Positions 1 through 8,257 of a DNA stretch of 30,373 bases are shown here, one piece after another; positions within the stretch are counted from its first letter, which is position 1, and every line of letters begins with the position of its first letter. Source of the DNA: an uncultured Oceanospirillaceae bacterium (GTDB taxonomy: Bacteria; Pseudomonadota; Gammaproteobacteria; Pseudomonadales; Oceanobacteraceae). The position numbers were made by a program, and so were the translations under genes. The stretch spans positions 1 to 30,373 of the forward strand of contig CALJVD010000083.1 of NCBI GenBank assembly GCA_937974825.1. The letters are read 5' to 3'. Below the pieces are notes generated by a model. That model was not told where the DNA came from. It saw nothing but the letters and a program-made list of their open reading frames with translations, and ran no database searches.

Positions 1-50
1 TTTTCATCCATTTTCGGCACAATACTTAATCCAGCTGACAATTGATTCAT
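1..50 (-). CDS. 5' end of next Pil-Chp gene, probably pilK-like (partial)
   Basis: An ATG on the minus strand at 50 opens a frame that stays open to the window edge, giving MNQLSAGLSIVPKMDE and then running off. It lies 16 bases after the pilJ stop. In Pseudomonas the gene after pilJ is pilK, a CheR-type methyltransferase, followed by chpA, the large CheA-like kinase. The short peptide slightly resembles the start of CheR-type proteins, but 16 residues cannot decide between pilK and chpA. The upstream bases contain only a weak ribosome binding site (GCGAG). The gene is truncated by the window, not by mutation. Confidence 0.5.
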   Translation of the reverse strand, partial: MNQLSAGLSIVPKMDE

Positions 51-66
51 AACTACTCGCTATACG

Positions 67-2121
67 TTATAGCACCTGTTGGTTAACGTCATCATAGCCA
101 CCTTCCGGCAGCTTGAAGCCTGCCACAGACTCACGTAATTGGTTAGCCATTTCAGCAAGGTTACCAATCGATTGTGCAGTAGCGGTTGTACCAGCAGACG
201 TTTGCGATGTAATTTCTTGAATCACGTTCATCGTATTTGAAATATGACCCGCAGATGAAGCTTGCTGACGTGCAGCGTTCGAAATATTCTGAATTAATTC
301 AGCCAAGTTTTTCGATACGGTTTCAATTTCTTCCAGAGCAACACCCGCGTCTTGTGCTAAGCGTGCACCGCGAACTACTTCCGATGTGGTTTGTTCCATC
401 GAAATAACCGCTTCGTTGGTGTCGTTCTGAATGGTTTTAACCAGGGCTTCAATCTGTTTAGTTGCCGCTGTGGAACGTTCAGCCAGACGCTGAACCTCGT
501 CCGCAACAACCGCGAAACCACGACCAGCATCCCCCGCCATAGACGCCTGAATCGCAGCGTTTAGAGACAGAATGTTCGTTTGGTCAGCAATATCCGTAAT
601 TAGCGAGATGATGTCACCAATTTCCTGTGACGATTCACCTAGACGCTTAATACGTTTAGAGGTTTCTTGAATCTGTTCGCGGATGTTATCCATACCATGA
701 ATAGTTGCTTGTACCACTTCCGCGCCCTTGTTAGCGATGGCAACCGAGCGCTCCGCAACCGCAGATGATTCAGAGGCGTTTGCAGATACCTGGTCAATAG
801 AAACAGCCATTTCGTTAATCGCTGCAGATGCACCGGCAATTTCTTGCGCTTGGTGTTCAGATGCTTCCGCTAGGTGCATCGCCGTTGCCTGTGTTTCTTG
901 AGCAGCTGACGATACCTGTACAGCGGTATCGTTAATTGCCGATACTAACGAGCGCATCTGGTCGATCGCATAGTTAATAGAGTCAGCAATAGCACCGGTA
1001 AAGTCTTCCGTTACCGTTGCAGAGGCAGTTAGGTCACCGTCTGCAAGGTCAGCAATTTCGTCAAGTAGACGTAAAATAGCGATCTGGTTTTGTTCGTTTT
1101 GATCGGCTGTGCTTTCTAAGTCACGGCGTGTAGAGCGATAAGAAACAACACCTAAACCAATAATGGCTAATACCGCAAAAATTGCCGCGATATAACCAAT
1201 AAACTGTAGGATGGCACGCTGTTCAGCACCTTCTTGGATTTCACTGAATAGGGTAGATGACTGTTCTAGTAGAGTACGAGAGTCAGCGAAAATTTCGTCG
1301 GCTGATTCACGTACTTGGAAAAGTTCTGGAGAGGTTTCTAGAATTTCGTCAACTGAACCCGATACGAATTCGAACAGCTCAGCTACTTCTGATAGTGCAA
1401 AAATGGCTTCTTCGTTACTAACCTGGGTAATGTTCATGGCGATATTGCCTTGAATCATGCCGTTTAGTACTCGACCGAAAAGAGAGGCGTCACGTCCGAA
1501 AGCGTCAGCCGCCATAACAGCGTCTTCACCACCGGCCAGTACCTTGTTTACCGAACGTACAATACGTTCAGCAAGCCAAGACTGACGTTGAGCAACCGCT
1601 ACCTGGTCGGCAGGGGCGCCACTGTCTAGTAAGATTTCTACGATCTCGTCGTACTCAACCTGTAGTTGAGGAATTGTTTCCGCAAGTGTCGCAGCAACTT
1701 CGTGCAGCGATAAAATTACGTCTCGAGTGCGGACAATTTGGTCAGAGTTACGCTTTGCTTTCTGCCATAGTCCGTCTAGCGCAGGCATGATCTCGTAGTC
1801 TGCAGGAGAAAGATTGTTGGCTTCATCTCCTTTAACTAAATAGCCCCAGCGCTTTTCGAAGTCATCACGTGCGATTTTTAATTCGGTGAAAGCCTCGTCC
1901 TTACCACCCGCTGCTTCTACGGCGTTCTTAGCAAGTTCCTGTGAAAGAACTCGAAGCTCACCAGCATGCTCAAGGTACTGCTCATCACGCTTGGAAAAGT
2001 AGTTGGTTGCGACTGTAATACCAATAAAGATTGCTAAGAATAGAATTAGCAACCCCGCTAAAACGCCGTTTAAACGGTTACGGAAGACCGTTGTGAAGAC
2101 GTTATCTTTTCTTTTTTTCAT
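67..2121 (-). CDS. pilJ: PilJ, methyl-accepting chemotaxis protein of the type IV pilus system
   Basis: Inner-membrane receptor of the Pil-Chp pathway, which feeds surface or pilin-derived signals to the ChpA kinase. The 684 residues match the usual PilJ size (about 680). A membrane segment lies at about 19-41 and a second at about 303-328. They bracket a periplasmic region with the two helical repeats typical of PilJ_N. The cytoplasmic part is a long methyl-accepting signalling coiled coil whose hairpin tip reads ADQTNILSLNAA followed by ASMAGDAGRGFAVVADEV, the PilJ form of the tip. The ATG at 2121 is preceded by GGAGAG. The gene follows pilG-pilH-pilI on the same strand, 70 bases after pilI. 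The order and the tip sequence make this assignment firm. Confidence 0.96.
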   Translation of the reverse strand: MKKRKDNVFTTVFRNRLNGVLAGLLILFLAIFIGITVATNYFSKRDEQYLEHAGELRVLSQELAKNAVEAAGGKDEAFTELKIARDDFEKRWGYLVKGDEANNLSPADYEIMPALDGLWQKAKRNSDQIVRTRDVILSLHEVAATLAETIPQLQVEYDEIVEILLDSGAPADQVAVAQRQSWLAERIVRSVNKVLAGGEDAVMAADAFGRDASLFGRVLNGMIQGNIAMNITQVSNEEAIFALSEVAELFEFVSGSVDEILETSPELFQVRESADEIFADSRTLLEQSSTLFSEIQEGAEQRAILQFIGYIAAIFAVLAIIGLGVVSYRSTRRDLESTADQNEQNQIAILRLLDEIADLADGDLTASATVTEDFTGAIADSINYAIDQMRSLVSAINDTAVQVSSAAQETQATAMHLAEASEHQAQEIAGASAAINEMAVSIDQVSANASESSAVAERSVAIANKGAEVVQATIHGMDNIREQIQETSKRIKRLGESSQEIGDIISLITDIADQTNILSLNAAIQASMAGDAGRGFAVVADEVQRLAERSTAATKQIEALVKTIQNDTNEAVISMEQTTSEVVRGARLAQDAGVALEEIETVSKNLAELIQNISNAARQQASSAGHISNTMNVIQEITSQTSAGTTATAQSIGNLAEMANQLRESVAGFKLPEGGYDDVNQQVL

Positions 2122-2191
2122 GCCATACTCTCCAAACTATGATGCATGCATTTTATAATTGTTACTGCTAGTCACCGGCTTTACAGCGCGA

Positions 2192-2716
2192 TTAAACAGC
2201 GACTTGTAAAAACTCAGGTGCTTCTATTAGTTGATCTAATTCAAATACTGCCCATGACTGCCCGTCTCTGGTGTAGCTGTTAGAGGCAAACTTTTCTAAT
2301 TCAGCTAAACAGCCTGACAAGGGTTCAAGAGCATCTTCTGTGAACTGCTGCATACCCAACACAGCATCGACCAGTAGGCCGCACAGGTGGTTGTCTTTTT
2401 CTACAACTAACACGCGACGACTGCGCCAGTTGGCGCGTGACGGTATGCCTAAAAAGCCGGCAAGGTCCATGACAGGAACCAAGCGGCCACGAACGTTTGC
2501 CACACCTAAAACCCAACTACGAACGCCAGGCACTTTGGTTAATTTTGGGGGCTGGAGGATTTCTCGAACGTCGCCCATTTCCATAATAAGGTGTTGGTCT
2601 GCAAGAAGAAAACCAACACCACGCCAAAACGATGTGTTTTCTACTTGTTGTGGTAGCTGCTCCGCATTGTGTTTACTGCGAGTAGCTATGCTGATAAGTA
2701 GATCAAACGGCTGCAT
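2192..2716 (-). CDS. pilI: PilI, CheW-like coupling protein
   Basis: CheW-family adaptor that should link the receptor PilJ to the histidine kinase ChpA. The 174 residues hold one CheW domain, recognisable by GVGFLLADQHLIMEMGDVRE near the start and by WVLGVANVRGRLVPVMDLAGFLG in the middle. The start lies 2 bases after the pilH stop, with AGGA in front of the ATG, so the two genes are probably translated in series. Nothing looks unusual in length or in the conserved CheW core. Function is inferred from family and gene order. Confidence 0.93.
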   Translation of the reverse strand: MQPFDLLISIATRSKHNAEQLPQQVENTSFWRGVGFLLADQHLIMEMGDVREILQPPKLTKVPGVRSWVLGVANVRGRLVPVMDLAGFLGIPSRANWRSRRVLVVEKDNHLCGLLVDAVLGMQQFTEDALEPLSGCLAELEKFASNSYTRDGQSWAVFELDQLIEAPEFLQVAV

Positions 2717-2718
2717 AG

Positions 2719-3084
2719 TTATCCTGCCATTACAGAGGCTATTTCAGATAGCAGTGTTGCTTCAGGTACAGGCTTTACTAAATATCCGCTAGCACCTTGG
2801 CGCTTACCCCAAACTCGGTCAGTCTCTTGGTCTTTAGTGGTAACGATAATGACCGGAATATGTTGAGTGTCAGGATTTTTTGTTAGCTGGCGAGTGGCTT
2901 GAAAACCATTTAAGCCTGGCATGACGATGTCCATAAGAACTACATCAGGCAGTTCTTGGCGCGCTAGTGCAACACCATCGGCGCCATTTTCTGCCGATAG
3001 GACCTCGTGGCCGTTTTTTTCCAGCATGGTACGGAATGCTTGAGTTTCCGTAGGTGAGTCATCTACGACTAAAATACGAGCCAT
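2719..3084 (-). CDS. pilH: PilH, single-domain response regulator
   Basis: CheY-like receiver of 121 residues. The acidic pair is D8-D9, the phosphorylated aspartate is D52 in the context VVLMDIVMPG, the threonine switch is in VTTKD, and the conserved lysine is in the LVKPV motif near the C-terminus. There is no output domain. In Pseudomonas PilH works with PilG to set the balance of pilus retraction and extension and of cAMP production. It sits between pilG and pilI, the order of the Pil-Chp operon. The insertion VWGKRQGASGYLVKP is typical of PilH and separates it from PilG. Confidence 0.95.
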   Translation of the reverse strand: MARILVVDDSPTETQAFRTMLEKNGHEVLSAENGADGVALARQELPDVVLMDIVMPGLNGFQATRQLTKNPDTQHIPVIIVTTKDQETDRVWGKRQGASGYLVKPVPEATLLSEIASVMAG

Positions 3085-3122
3085 GCTCTGATACCCCTCT
3101 TACTTTAATAAAAGATTCTAAG

Positions 3123-3506
3123 TTATGCGTTAACGTAATTACGGATGGAGCCAAGTAGCTCATCTTTACTAAAAGGCTTGGTTAAATACTGGTCGGAACC
3201 AACTATTCTACCTTTCGCCTTATCAAATAAGCCGTCTTTACTTGAAAGCATGATAACAGGCGTTGATTTAAACTTAGAGTTATTCTTAATGAGTGCACAC
3301 GTCTGATAGCCATCTAGACGTGGCATCATGATATCAACAAAAATAATATCTGGGTTGCTGTCAGCTATTTTAGAGAGTGCATCGAAACCATCGGTAGCGG
3401 TTATTACTTCGCAGCCTACCTTAGTAAGCAGTGTTTCAGCGGTGCGACGGATAGTTTTACTATCGTCGATTACCATGACTTTTACATTCTGAAAGTTATC
3501 TTCCAT
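3123..3506 (-). CDS. pilG: PilG, single-domain response regulator (first gene of the Pil-Chp operon)
   Basis: CheY-like receiver of 127 residues from the preferred start. The acidic pair is D14-D15 in VMVIDDSKT, the phosphoacceptor is D58 in IIFVDIMMPRLDGYQ, and the C-terminal LTKPFSKDELL carries the conserved lysine. The open frame extends upstream to 3596, but the extra 30 residues do not look like a receiver domain. The ATG at 3506 gives MEDNFQNVKVM, which lines up with known PilG proteins and has a modest TTAGG site upstream. PilG promotes pilus extension and stimulates adenylate cyclase in Pseudomonas. The gene is divergent from gshB. Confidence 0.94.
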   Translation of the reverse strand: MEDNFQNVKVMVIDDSKTIRRTAETLLTKVGCEVITATDGFDALSKIADSNPDIIFVDIMMPRLDGYQTCALIKNNSKFKSTPVIMLSSKDGLFDKAKGRIVGSDQYLTKPFSKDELLGSIRNYVNA

Positions 3507-3707
3507 ATCGTTTGGCCTAACCATCCGTTTATTTGATTTTGATTGTTTGTCGTGCGGAGACCGAGCAGCAGACAATAGTACGTTCGTTTTTACCATAGAT
3601 TGTTGGGTAAAGGCTAGGGTGAATTAGTCGGCTTATTTTTATTAATTTGTTGGCTAACATGCCTTAGCGTAGATTAGACTATATTGATTTAATGGTTCGG
3701 AGTAAAC

Positions 3708-4658
3708 ATGGACATCTCTCTTGGGGTCATTATGGACCCTATCGCTGACATCAAATACGAAAAAGACACTTCTTTAGCCTTACTGCATGCAGCTCAAGAA
3801 CGAGGTTGCCAGTTGTGGTATATGGAGCAACAGGACTTATATATCAAAGCTGGTAAAGCAATGGCGCGAATGGCCCCATTGACTGTGAAAATGGATCCTG
3901 ACCATTGGTATGACATGGGCGAGTGGCAAGAGTGCCCACTGGCCGACCTTAATATAGTGATTATGCGTAAAGATCCGCCCTTCGATAGCGAGTTTTTATA
4001 CAGTACCTATATTCTAGATCTGGCTGAAAAAGAAGGGGTGTTGGTTGCCAACAGACCACAAAGCTTACGCGACTGTAACGAGAAGGTATTTGCGACCCAC
4101 TTCCCTGAGTTAATGGTGCCTACTTTAGTAACCAGCCGTGCAGATTTGTTGCGTGAATTTCACCAAGAGCATGGTGATGTCATTTTTAAGCCCTTAGATG
4201 GTATGGGAGGGTCTTCTATTTTCCGTCTTAAAAAAAACGATCCTAACTTAAGTGTTGTTATTGAGATATTGACGGATTTTGGTAACCGGAAAATCATGGC
4301 GCAACGCTTTATCCCCGATATAACCGATGGCGATAAGCGCATATTAATGATTGATGGTGAGCCCGTACCATACGGTTTATCGCGTATACCGATGAAGGGT
4401 GAAACCCGTGGTAATATTGCGGCAGGCGGTCGTGGTGAAACTCGCGCATTAACAGAAAACGATATGCGTATCGCGAAGAAGGTAGGGCCTGTTCTAAAAG
4501 AGAAAGGCTTATACTTTGTTGGTATCGATGTGATTGGTGAGTACGTTACTGAAATTAACGTCACAAGCCCTACCTGTGTACGTGAAATCAGCCGTGACAC
4601 AGGCATTGATATAGCCGGACAGTTAATCGACTGCTTGTTAGAAATAAAAGGCGCTTAA
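3708..4658 (+). CDS. gshB: Glutathione synthetase
   Basis: ATP-grasp ligase that joins gamma-glutamylcysteine and glycine to make glutathione in the cytoplasm. The 316 residues equal the usual GshB length. The N-terminal signature LGVIMDPIADIKYEKDTS, the KPLDGMGGSSIFR ATP-binding loop and the C-terminal block EINVTSPTCVREISRDTG are all present. GGAG stands at the usual distance before the ATG. It is the first plus-strand gene after the divergent pilG, the same neighbourhood as in Pseudomonas. The distance to the next gene (176 bases, with several hairpins) suggests it is transcribed at least partly on its own. Confidence 0.97.
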   Translation: MDISLGVIMDPIADIKYEKDTSLALLHAAQERGCQLWYMEQQDLYIKAGKAMARMAPLTVKMDPDHWYDMGEWQECPLADLNIVIMRKDPPFDSEFLYSTYILDLAEKEGVLVANRPQSLRDCNEKVFATHFPELMVPTLVTSRADLLREFHQEHGDVIFKPLDGMGGSSIFRLKKNDPNLSVVIEILTDFGNRKIMAQRFIPDITDGDKRILMIDGEPVPYGLSRIPMKGETRGNIAAGGRGETRALTENDMRIAKKVGPVLKEKGLYFVGIDVIGEYVTEINVTSPTCVREISRDTGIDIAGQLIDCLLEIKGA

Positions 4659-4667
4659 GGGGTCTAA

Positions 4668-4680
4668 TGCATCAGATGCA
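4668..4680. repeat. Palindrome TGCATC-A-GATGCA just after gshB
   Basis: Perfect inverted repeat with 6-base arms around a single central A, starting 9 bases after the gshB stop. It could be a protein-binding site or chance. It is too tight to form a good RNA hairpin. No function is claimed. Confidence 0.4.
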
Positions 4681-4730
4681 ACCTTTGCTGCGTATTGCTG
4701 CCTTAGGATGGCTGTCTGATATAAAAAATG

Positions 4731-4763
4731 TAGCGAGCGGTTATTCTGTAAGGCCGCTTGCTA
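4731..4763. terminator. Hairpin between gshB and the TonB-like gene
   Basis: Arms TAGCGAGCGG and CCGCTTGCTA form a 10-pair stem (one G-T pair in the plus-strand RNA) around a 13-base loop. A run of six A precedes the stem and no T-run follows it. As DNA it therefore looks like an intrinsic terminator only for minus-strand transcripts, where the stem would be followed by CATTTTTTAT. It may also help to end gshB mRNA. Confidence 0.4.
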
Positions 4764-4784
4764 TATAGACAATTAAGCTCTTAC

Positions 4785-4800
4785 CGTGCAGACTTGCACG
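4785..4800 (+). terminator. Short perfect hairpin upstream of the TonB-like gene
   Basis: CGTGCA-GACT-TGCACG is a perfect 6-pair stem with a four-base loop, followed by the fairly T-rich AGTTTATTTAG. It could be a weak terminator for gshB or a leader hairpin of the next gene, whose ATG is 35 bases further on. Confidence 0.3.
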
Positions 4801-4834
4801 AGTTTATTTAGTGTATTAAAGGTGTGGTTATCAC

Positions 4835-5713
4835 ATGTCAGCTGCTGTCGTTACCAGCTCCGACCGTTTCTCATTTACGTTATTTTTAGCCATTGTATTG
4901 CATGCAGTGGTGATATTGGGTGTGAGCTTTACAGCGCAAGACCGTAATAACAACCTAAGTAAAACGTTAGAAGTAACACTTGCCAGTTATAAAAGCGATG
5001 AGGCGCCTGACAAAGCCGACTTTATCGCACAGGAAAACCAACAAGGCAGCGGTACTTTAGAAGAAGCTAAGTTATTAACGACTGATGTCGAGGCGCTTTT
5101 CCAATCTAATGTCATTAACGATACCTCTCTGCAAGAACAGCAAGCCAGCGCGCCTAAAAAAGTAACCAGTCAGCAGCAAGTTGTTACGACCACTGCCCAA
5201 AGTAAATATCAATCACCGCACCAAAAACAGCAGGCAAAACCTGAAGTCGATCTACCAGATGGGCCTGAAAAAAATCTGCTTGAGCGCAGCCTTGAAATTG
5301 CAAGCTTAGAGGCAAAGCTAGACAGCTTGAGGCAGGCTGACTCAAAGCGTCCAAGGGTGAGCCGCCTTACTGCTACCTCCACCATGAAGGCTTCGGATGC
5401 GTACTATGTGAATAGCTGGCGTCGTCGAATTGAAGAAAACGGGGCGCGAAACTATCCGCGTGAAGCTGAAAGTTGTGTTGATAGCTGTCGTTTAAGATTG
5501 TTAGTGGCCATTAATCCTAATGGTACAATTCGAGAGTTGCGAGTCATGGAATCGTCCGGTCGAAAAGTGTTAGACGATGCCGCTATTCGTATTGTGCGCA
5601 TGTCTGCGCCATTCCCCCCATTTACAGAAGAAATGAAAAAAACAACCGACGTGCTAGAAATTATTCGTACGTGGCAATTTAAAGGTAATCGTTACATTTC
5701 AGATGCTAATTAA
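4835..5713 (+). CDS. TonB-like energy transducer (TonB3-type) in the pil/gshB neighbourhood
   Basis: Inner-membrane protein of 292 residues. It has one N-terminal membrane segment at about 15-34, a long Gln/Ala/Ser-rich periplasmic linker at about 90-150, a short helical stretch, and a TonB C-terminal domain at about 195-285. That domain contains NYPREA, LLVAINPNGTIRELRVMESSG, the LDDAAIRIVR helix and a final WQFKG strand. The classical Pro-Glu/Pro-Lys linker is missing. The paired cysteines in CVDSC could form a disulfide. In Pseudomonas aeruginosa the gene in this position is tonB3, which is needed for twitching motility, so a role with type IV pili is more likely here than iron uptake. No exbB or exbD lies nearby. 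Confidence 0.85.
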   Translation: MSAAVVTSSDRFSFTLFLAIVLHAVVILGVSFTAQDRNNNLSKTLEVTLASYKSDEAPDKADFIAQENQQGSGTLEEAKLLTTDVEALFQSNVINDTSLQEQQASAPKKVTSQQQVVTTTAQSKYQSPHQKQQAKPEVDLPDGPEKNLLERSLEIASLEAKLDSLRQADSKRPRVSRLTATSTMKASDAYYVNSWRRRIEENGARNYPREAESCVDSCRLRLLVAINPNGTIRELRVMESSGRKVLDDAAIRIVRMSAPFPPFTEEMKKTTDVLEIIRTWQFKGNRYISDAN

Positions 5714-5714
5714 T

Positions 5715-6272
5715 ATGCAGCAAGCCAATAATTTAAGAAATCACTTGTTAATTGCCATGCCAGGACTGAAAGATCCGTTATTTGAAGGCGCGGTAGTTTA
5801 TATTTGTGAGCACAATGAAGAAGGTGCAATGGGATTGGTGATTAATAAAGAGATGCCCGTTGAGCTTCACGATGTCTGTGAGCAGCTAGAAATACCGTAT
5901 GAACTAACGACTAACTCAACGATTTTGAACGGTGGTCCTGTTAGCCAAGAGCACGGCTTTATTTTACATCGACAATCAGGGGCATGGGACTCTACCTTTA
6001 GCGTCTCTAAAGACTCTCACCTAACATCCTCAAAAGACATATTGAAAGCGATTGCTGCTGGAAATGGTCCCGATCACTACAAAATCACATTAGGTTATGC
6101 TGGATGGGACAAAGAACAGCTAGAAGAGGAGTTAGGCAGCAATGCCTGGTTGACGATAGAGGCAACACCCGAGTTGTTGTTTGAGACTGATGTTAATGAT
6201 ATTTATCAAAACTCATTAGCTAAGCTGGGCGTTAGTTTGCAGTTTTTAAGCTCTCAGAAAGGGCATGCGTAA
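5715..6272 (+). CDS. YqgE/AlgH family protein
   Basis: Cytoplasmic protein of about 185 residues, of the usual family length. The family signature is clear: NHLLIAMPGLKDPLFEGAVVYI at the start, then GAMGLVINKEM, ILNGGPVSQEHGFILH and the GYAGWDKEQLEEEL block. The molecular activity of the family is not settled. It was first linked to alginate regulation in Pseudomonas. An in-frame ATG at 5703 overlaps the previous gene, but the one at 5715, just after its stop, fits homologues better. The gene ends in TAATG, shared with the ruvX start, so the two are probably translationally coupled. The algH-ruvX-pyrR-pyrB order is conserved in pseudomonads. Confidence 0.93.
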   Translation: MQQANNLRNHLLIAMPGLKDPLFEGAVVYICEHNEEGAMGLVINKEMPVELHDVCEQLEIPYELTTNSTILNGGPVSQEHGFILHRQSGAWDSTFSVSKDSHLTSSKDILKAIAAGNGPDHYKITLGYAGWDKEQLEEELGSNAWLTIEATPELLFETDVNDIYQNSLAKLGVSLQFLSSQKGHA

Positions 6273-6727
6273 TGGATAATCAGCCTTCCGATAAAGTAAT
6301 TCATGTGATGGCGTTTGATTTTGGTACACAGCGAATGGGTGTTGCTGTGGGACAACGATTTACTCAAAATACACAGGCATTGGCACCCTTTAAAGCCAAA
6401 GACGGCATTCCTAATTGGGATCACTTACAGCGTTTAGTTGATGAATGGCAGCCCGATGCCTTTGTGGTTGGGTTGCCATTAAATATGGACGGTACGCCCA
6501 GCGAAATGAGCCGCCGAGCCAATAAGTTTTCGAACCGTTTATCCGGACGTTTTCATAAGCCGTCCTATACTCATGATGAACGGTTAACCAGTTTTGAAGC
6601 AAAAGGTATGGTAATGGCAGAGAGCGGAGAGAGAGATTTTGGTGCGCACTCAGTCGATGGCTTAGCTGCTCAGCTAATTTTAGAAAGTTGGATGGAAGCT
6701 TGGCCGCTAAATAATAAGGAACAATAA
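6272..6727 (+). CDS. ruvX: RuvX/YqgF, putative Holliday junction resolvase / pre-16S rRNA nuclease
   Basis: RNase H-like nuclease of 151 residues. The catalytic aspartate D16 lies in AFDFGTQRMGVAVG. The second motif is VVGLPLNMDGTPSEM, and the C-terminal motifs are THDERLTSFEAK and HSVDGLAAQLILESW. Escherichia coli YqgF is essential and takes part in maturation of the 16S rRNA 5' end, while the Holliday-junction role is based on fold. The start overlaps the algH stop by one base and the stop overlaps the pyrR start by one base (TAATG), so it lies in a tight translational chain. Confidence 0.94.
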   Translation: MDNQPSDKVIHVMAFDFGTQRMGVAVGQRFTQNTQALAPFKAKDGIPNWDHLQRLVDEWQPDAFVVGLPLNMDGTPSEMSRRANKFSNRLSGRFHKPSYTHDERLTSFEAKGMVMAESGERDFGAHSVDGLAAQLILESWMEAWPLNNKEQ

Positions 6728-7218
6728 TGAGCTTACCGAATGTTGAGCAGGTCTTGAATGAACTTGCACAAAACCTAAACCGCTATTTGCAAGAACAAGA
6801 CATAGAGCAACCGCTATTGATTGGAATTCGTACCGGTGGCGTATGGGTGGCAGAACGCCTACAACAAATATTAAAGATTGAAGAGTCTGGCTCACTGGAT
6901 ATAAGTTTCTACCGAGATGATTTTACCCGTAAAGGGCTGCACCCACAGGTTCAAGGCTCAGATTTACCGGATACGGTAGAAGATCGTCATATTGTATTGG
7001 TCGATGATGTAATTATGAGTGGCCGTACTATTCGTGCTGGTATGAATGAGCTATTTGATTATGGCCGCCCAGCCAGCATTACGTTAGTTTGTCTATTAGA
7101 TATAGGCAGACGAGAGCTTCCTATTCAGCCTGATTTGTGTGGTGCTAAGCTCTCGTTATCAGAAGATGAATTAATTAAATTAAGTGGCCCGCAACCACTG
7201 ACTATTACTTTAGCGTAA
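6727..7218 (+). CDS. pyrR: PyrR, pyrimidine regulator / uracil phosphoribosyltransferase
   Basis: Type I phosphoribosyltransferase-fold protein of 163 residues. The PRPP-binding loop is VLVDDVIMSGRTIRAGM at about 90-106, and LLIGIRTGGVWVAERL near residue 30 is the second conserved motif. In Bacillus PyrR binds pyr mRNA. In pseudomonads it is encoded directly upstream of pyrB and is thought to control that operon. It is translationally linked to ruvX and stands 32 bases before pyrB. No Bacillus-style attenuator was evident in that short gap, so the regulatory mechanism here is unknown. Confidence 0.94.
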   Translation: MSLPNVEQVLNELAQNLNRYLQEQDIEQPLLIGIRTGGVWVAERLQQILKIEESGSLDISFYRDDFTRKGLHPQVQGSDLPDTVEDRHIVLVDDVIMSGRTIRAGMNELFDYGRPASITLVCLLDIGRRELPIQPDLCGAKLSLSEDELIKLSGPQPLTITLA

Positions 7219-7250
7219 CCTATTATTTTCATTTATAAGGCTAGCAAGCA

Positions 7251-8255
7251 ATGATTATAAACCCATGCAACGTTCAGCTCACCGCAGACGGACGCTTAAA
7301 ACACTTCCTCACCACTGAAGGGTTAAGCAAAGCCTTATTAACCGAGATTTTAGATACAGCAGATTCGTTTATTAGTACCCAAGAGCGAGAAATTAAAAAA
7401 GTCCCCCTGTTACGCGGTAAAACCGTTGTAAACCTGTTTTTTGAAAACAGCACGCGTACTCGCTCAACTTTTGAGCTAGCGGCGAAGCGTTTATCGGCTG
7501 ACATTCTGAATTTAGATATCGCCCGCTCGGCAACCTCCAAAGGCGAAACGCTGATGGATACCTTGTGGAATCTAGAAGCCATGTATTCAGACGTGTTTGT
7601 TGTACGTCATGCCGATTCGGGTGCGGCTCATTTTATTGCAGAGCAAGTGACGCCAAACGTCGCCATTATTAACGCAGGTGATGGGCGACATGCGCACCCA
7701 ACCCAAGCCATGCTTGATATGCTGACTATCCGTCGACACAAAGGCAGTATCGAAGGAAAGGTTGTCGCAGTGGTTGGTGATATTTTGCATTCGCGGGTAG
7801 CTCGCTCTCAGATTCATGCGCTAAATACATTAGGTGCTGCAGAAGTACGCGTGATTGGTCCTCGCACTTTGCTTCCGCGCGATATAGGCGGGTTAGGTTG
7901 TAAAGTGTTTTATAAGCTTGAAGACGGCTTAAAAGATTGCGATGTGGTCATCATGTTACGTTTACAAAAAGAACGCATGCAAGACGCGCTTTTACCGTCG
8001 GGCAGCGAGTTTTATAAGCGCTATGGTCTGACGGTCGATAAGCTTAAATTGGCAAAGCCAGACGCCATAGTCATGCACCCAGGTCCTATTAATCGCGGGG
8101 TCGAGATTGAGTCCACCGTTGCCGATGGGGCTCAGTCCGTCATTTTAAATCAGGTCAGTTATGGTATCGCTGTACGAATGGCCGTGATGGCTATGGCCAT
8201 GAGTGGCCAACAACAAGAACGCAATGAACGCGCACAAGCACAAGGGGAGTTGTAA
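7251..8255 (+). CDS. pyrB: Aspartate carbamoyltransferase, catalytic chain
   Basis: Catalyses the committed step of pyrimidine synthesis, carbamoyl phosphate plus aspartate to carbamoyl aspartate. The 334 residues match the longer pseudomonad (class A) catalytic chains. The carbamoyl-phosphate loop FFENSTRTRSTFE is at about 63-75, the SATSKGET loop with its catalytic lysine is at 93-100, the HPTQ motif is at 149-152, and HPGPINRGVEI is near 276. No pyrI regulatory chain follows. Instead the next gene, 2 bases on, encodes an inactive dihydroorotase. That arrangement is the mark of the dodecameric ATCase-pseudoDHOase complex of Pseudomonas. Confidence 0.97.
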   Translation: MIINPCNVQLTADGRLKHFLTTEGLSKALLTEILDTADSFISTQEREIKKVPLLRGKTVVNLFFENSTRTRSTFELAAKRLSADILNLDIARSATSKGETLMDTLWNLEAMYSDVFVVRHADSGAAHFIAEQVTPNVAIINAGDGRHAHPTQAMLDMLTIRRHKGSIEGKVVAVVGDILHSRVARSQIHALNTLGAAEVRVIGPRTLLPRDIGGLGCKVFYKLEDGLKDCDVVIMLRLQKERMQDALLPSGSEFYKRYGLTVDKLKLAKPDAIVMHPGPINRGVEIESTVADGAQSVILNQVSYGIAVRMAVMAMAMSGQQQERNERAQAQGEL

Positions 8256-8257
8256 TA

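Noticed and set aside
2340..2792. 150-codon open frame on the plus strand across pilI and pilH
   Set aside because: It is antisense to two well-supported genes, has no recognisable domain and no proper ribosome binding site.
3507..3596. Extended N-terminus for PilG starting at 3596
   Set aside because: The extra 30 residues are not receiver-like, no good ribosome binding site precedes them, and the ATG at 3506 matches the family start.
4160..4606. 148-codon minus-strand frame inside gshB
   Set aside because: It lies wholly inside an intact conserved gene, and its translation looks like a low-complexity shadow frame.
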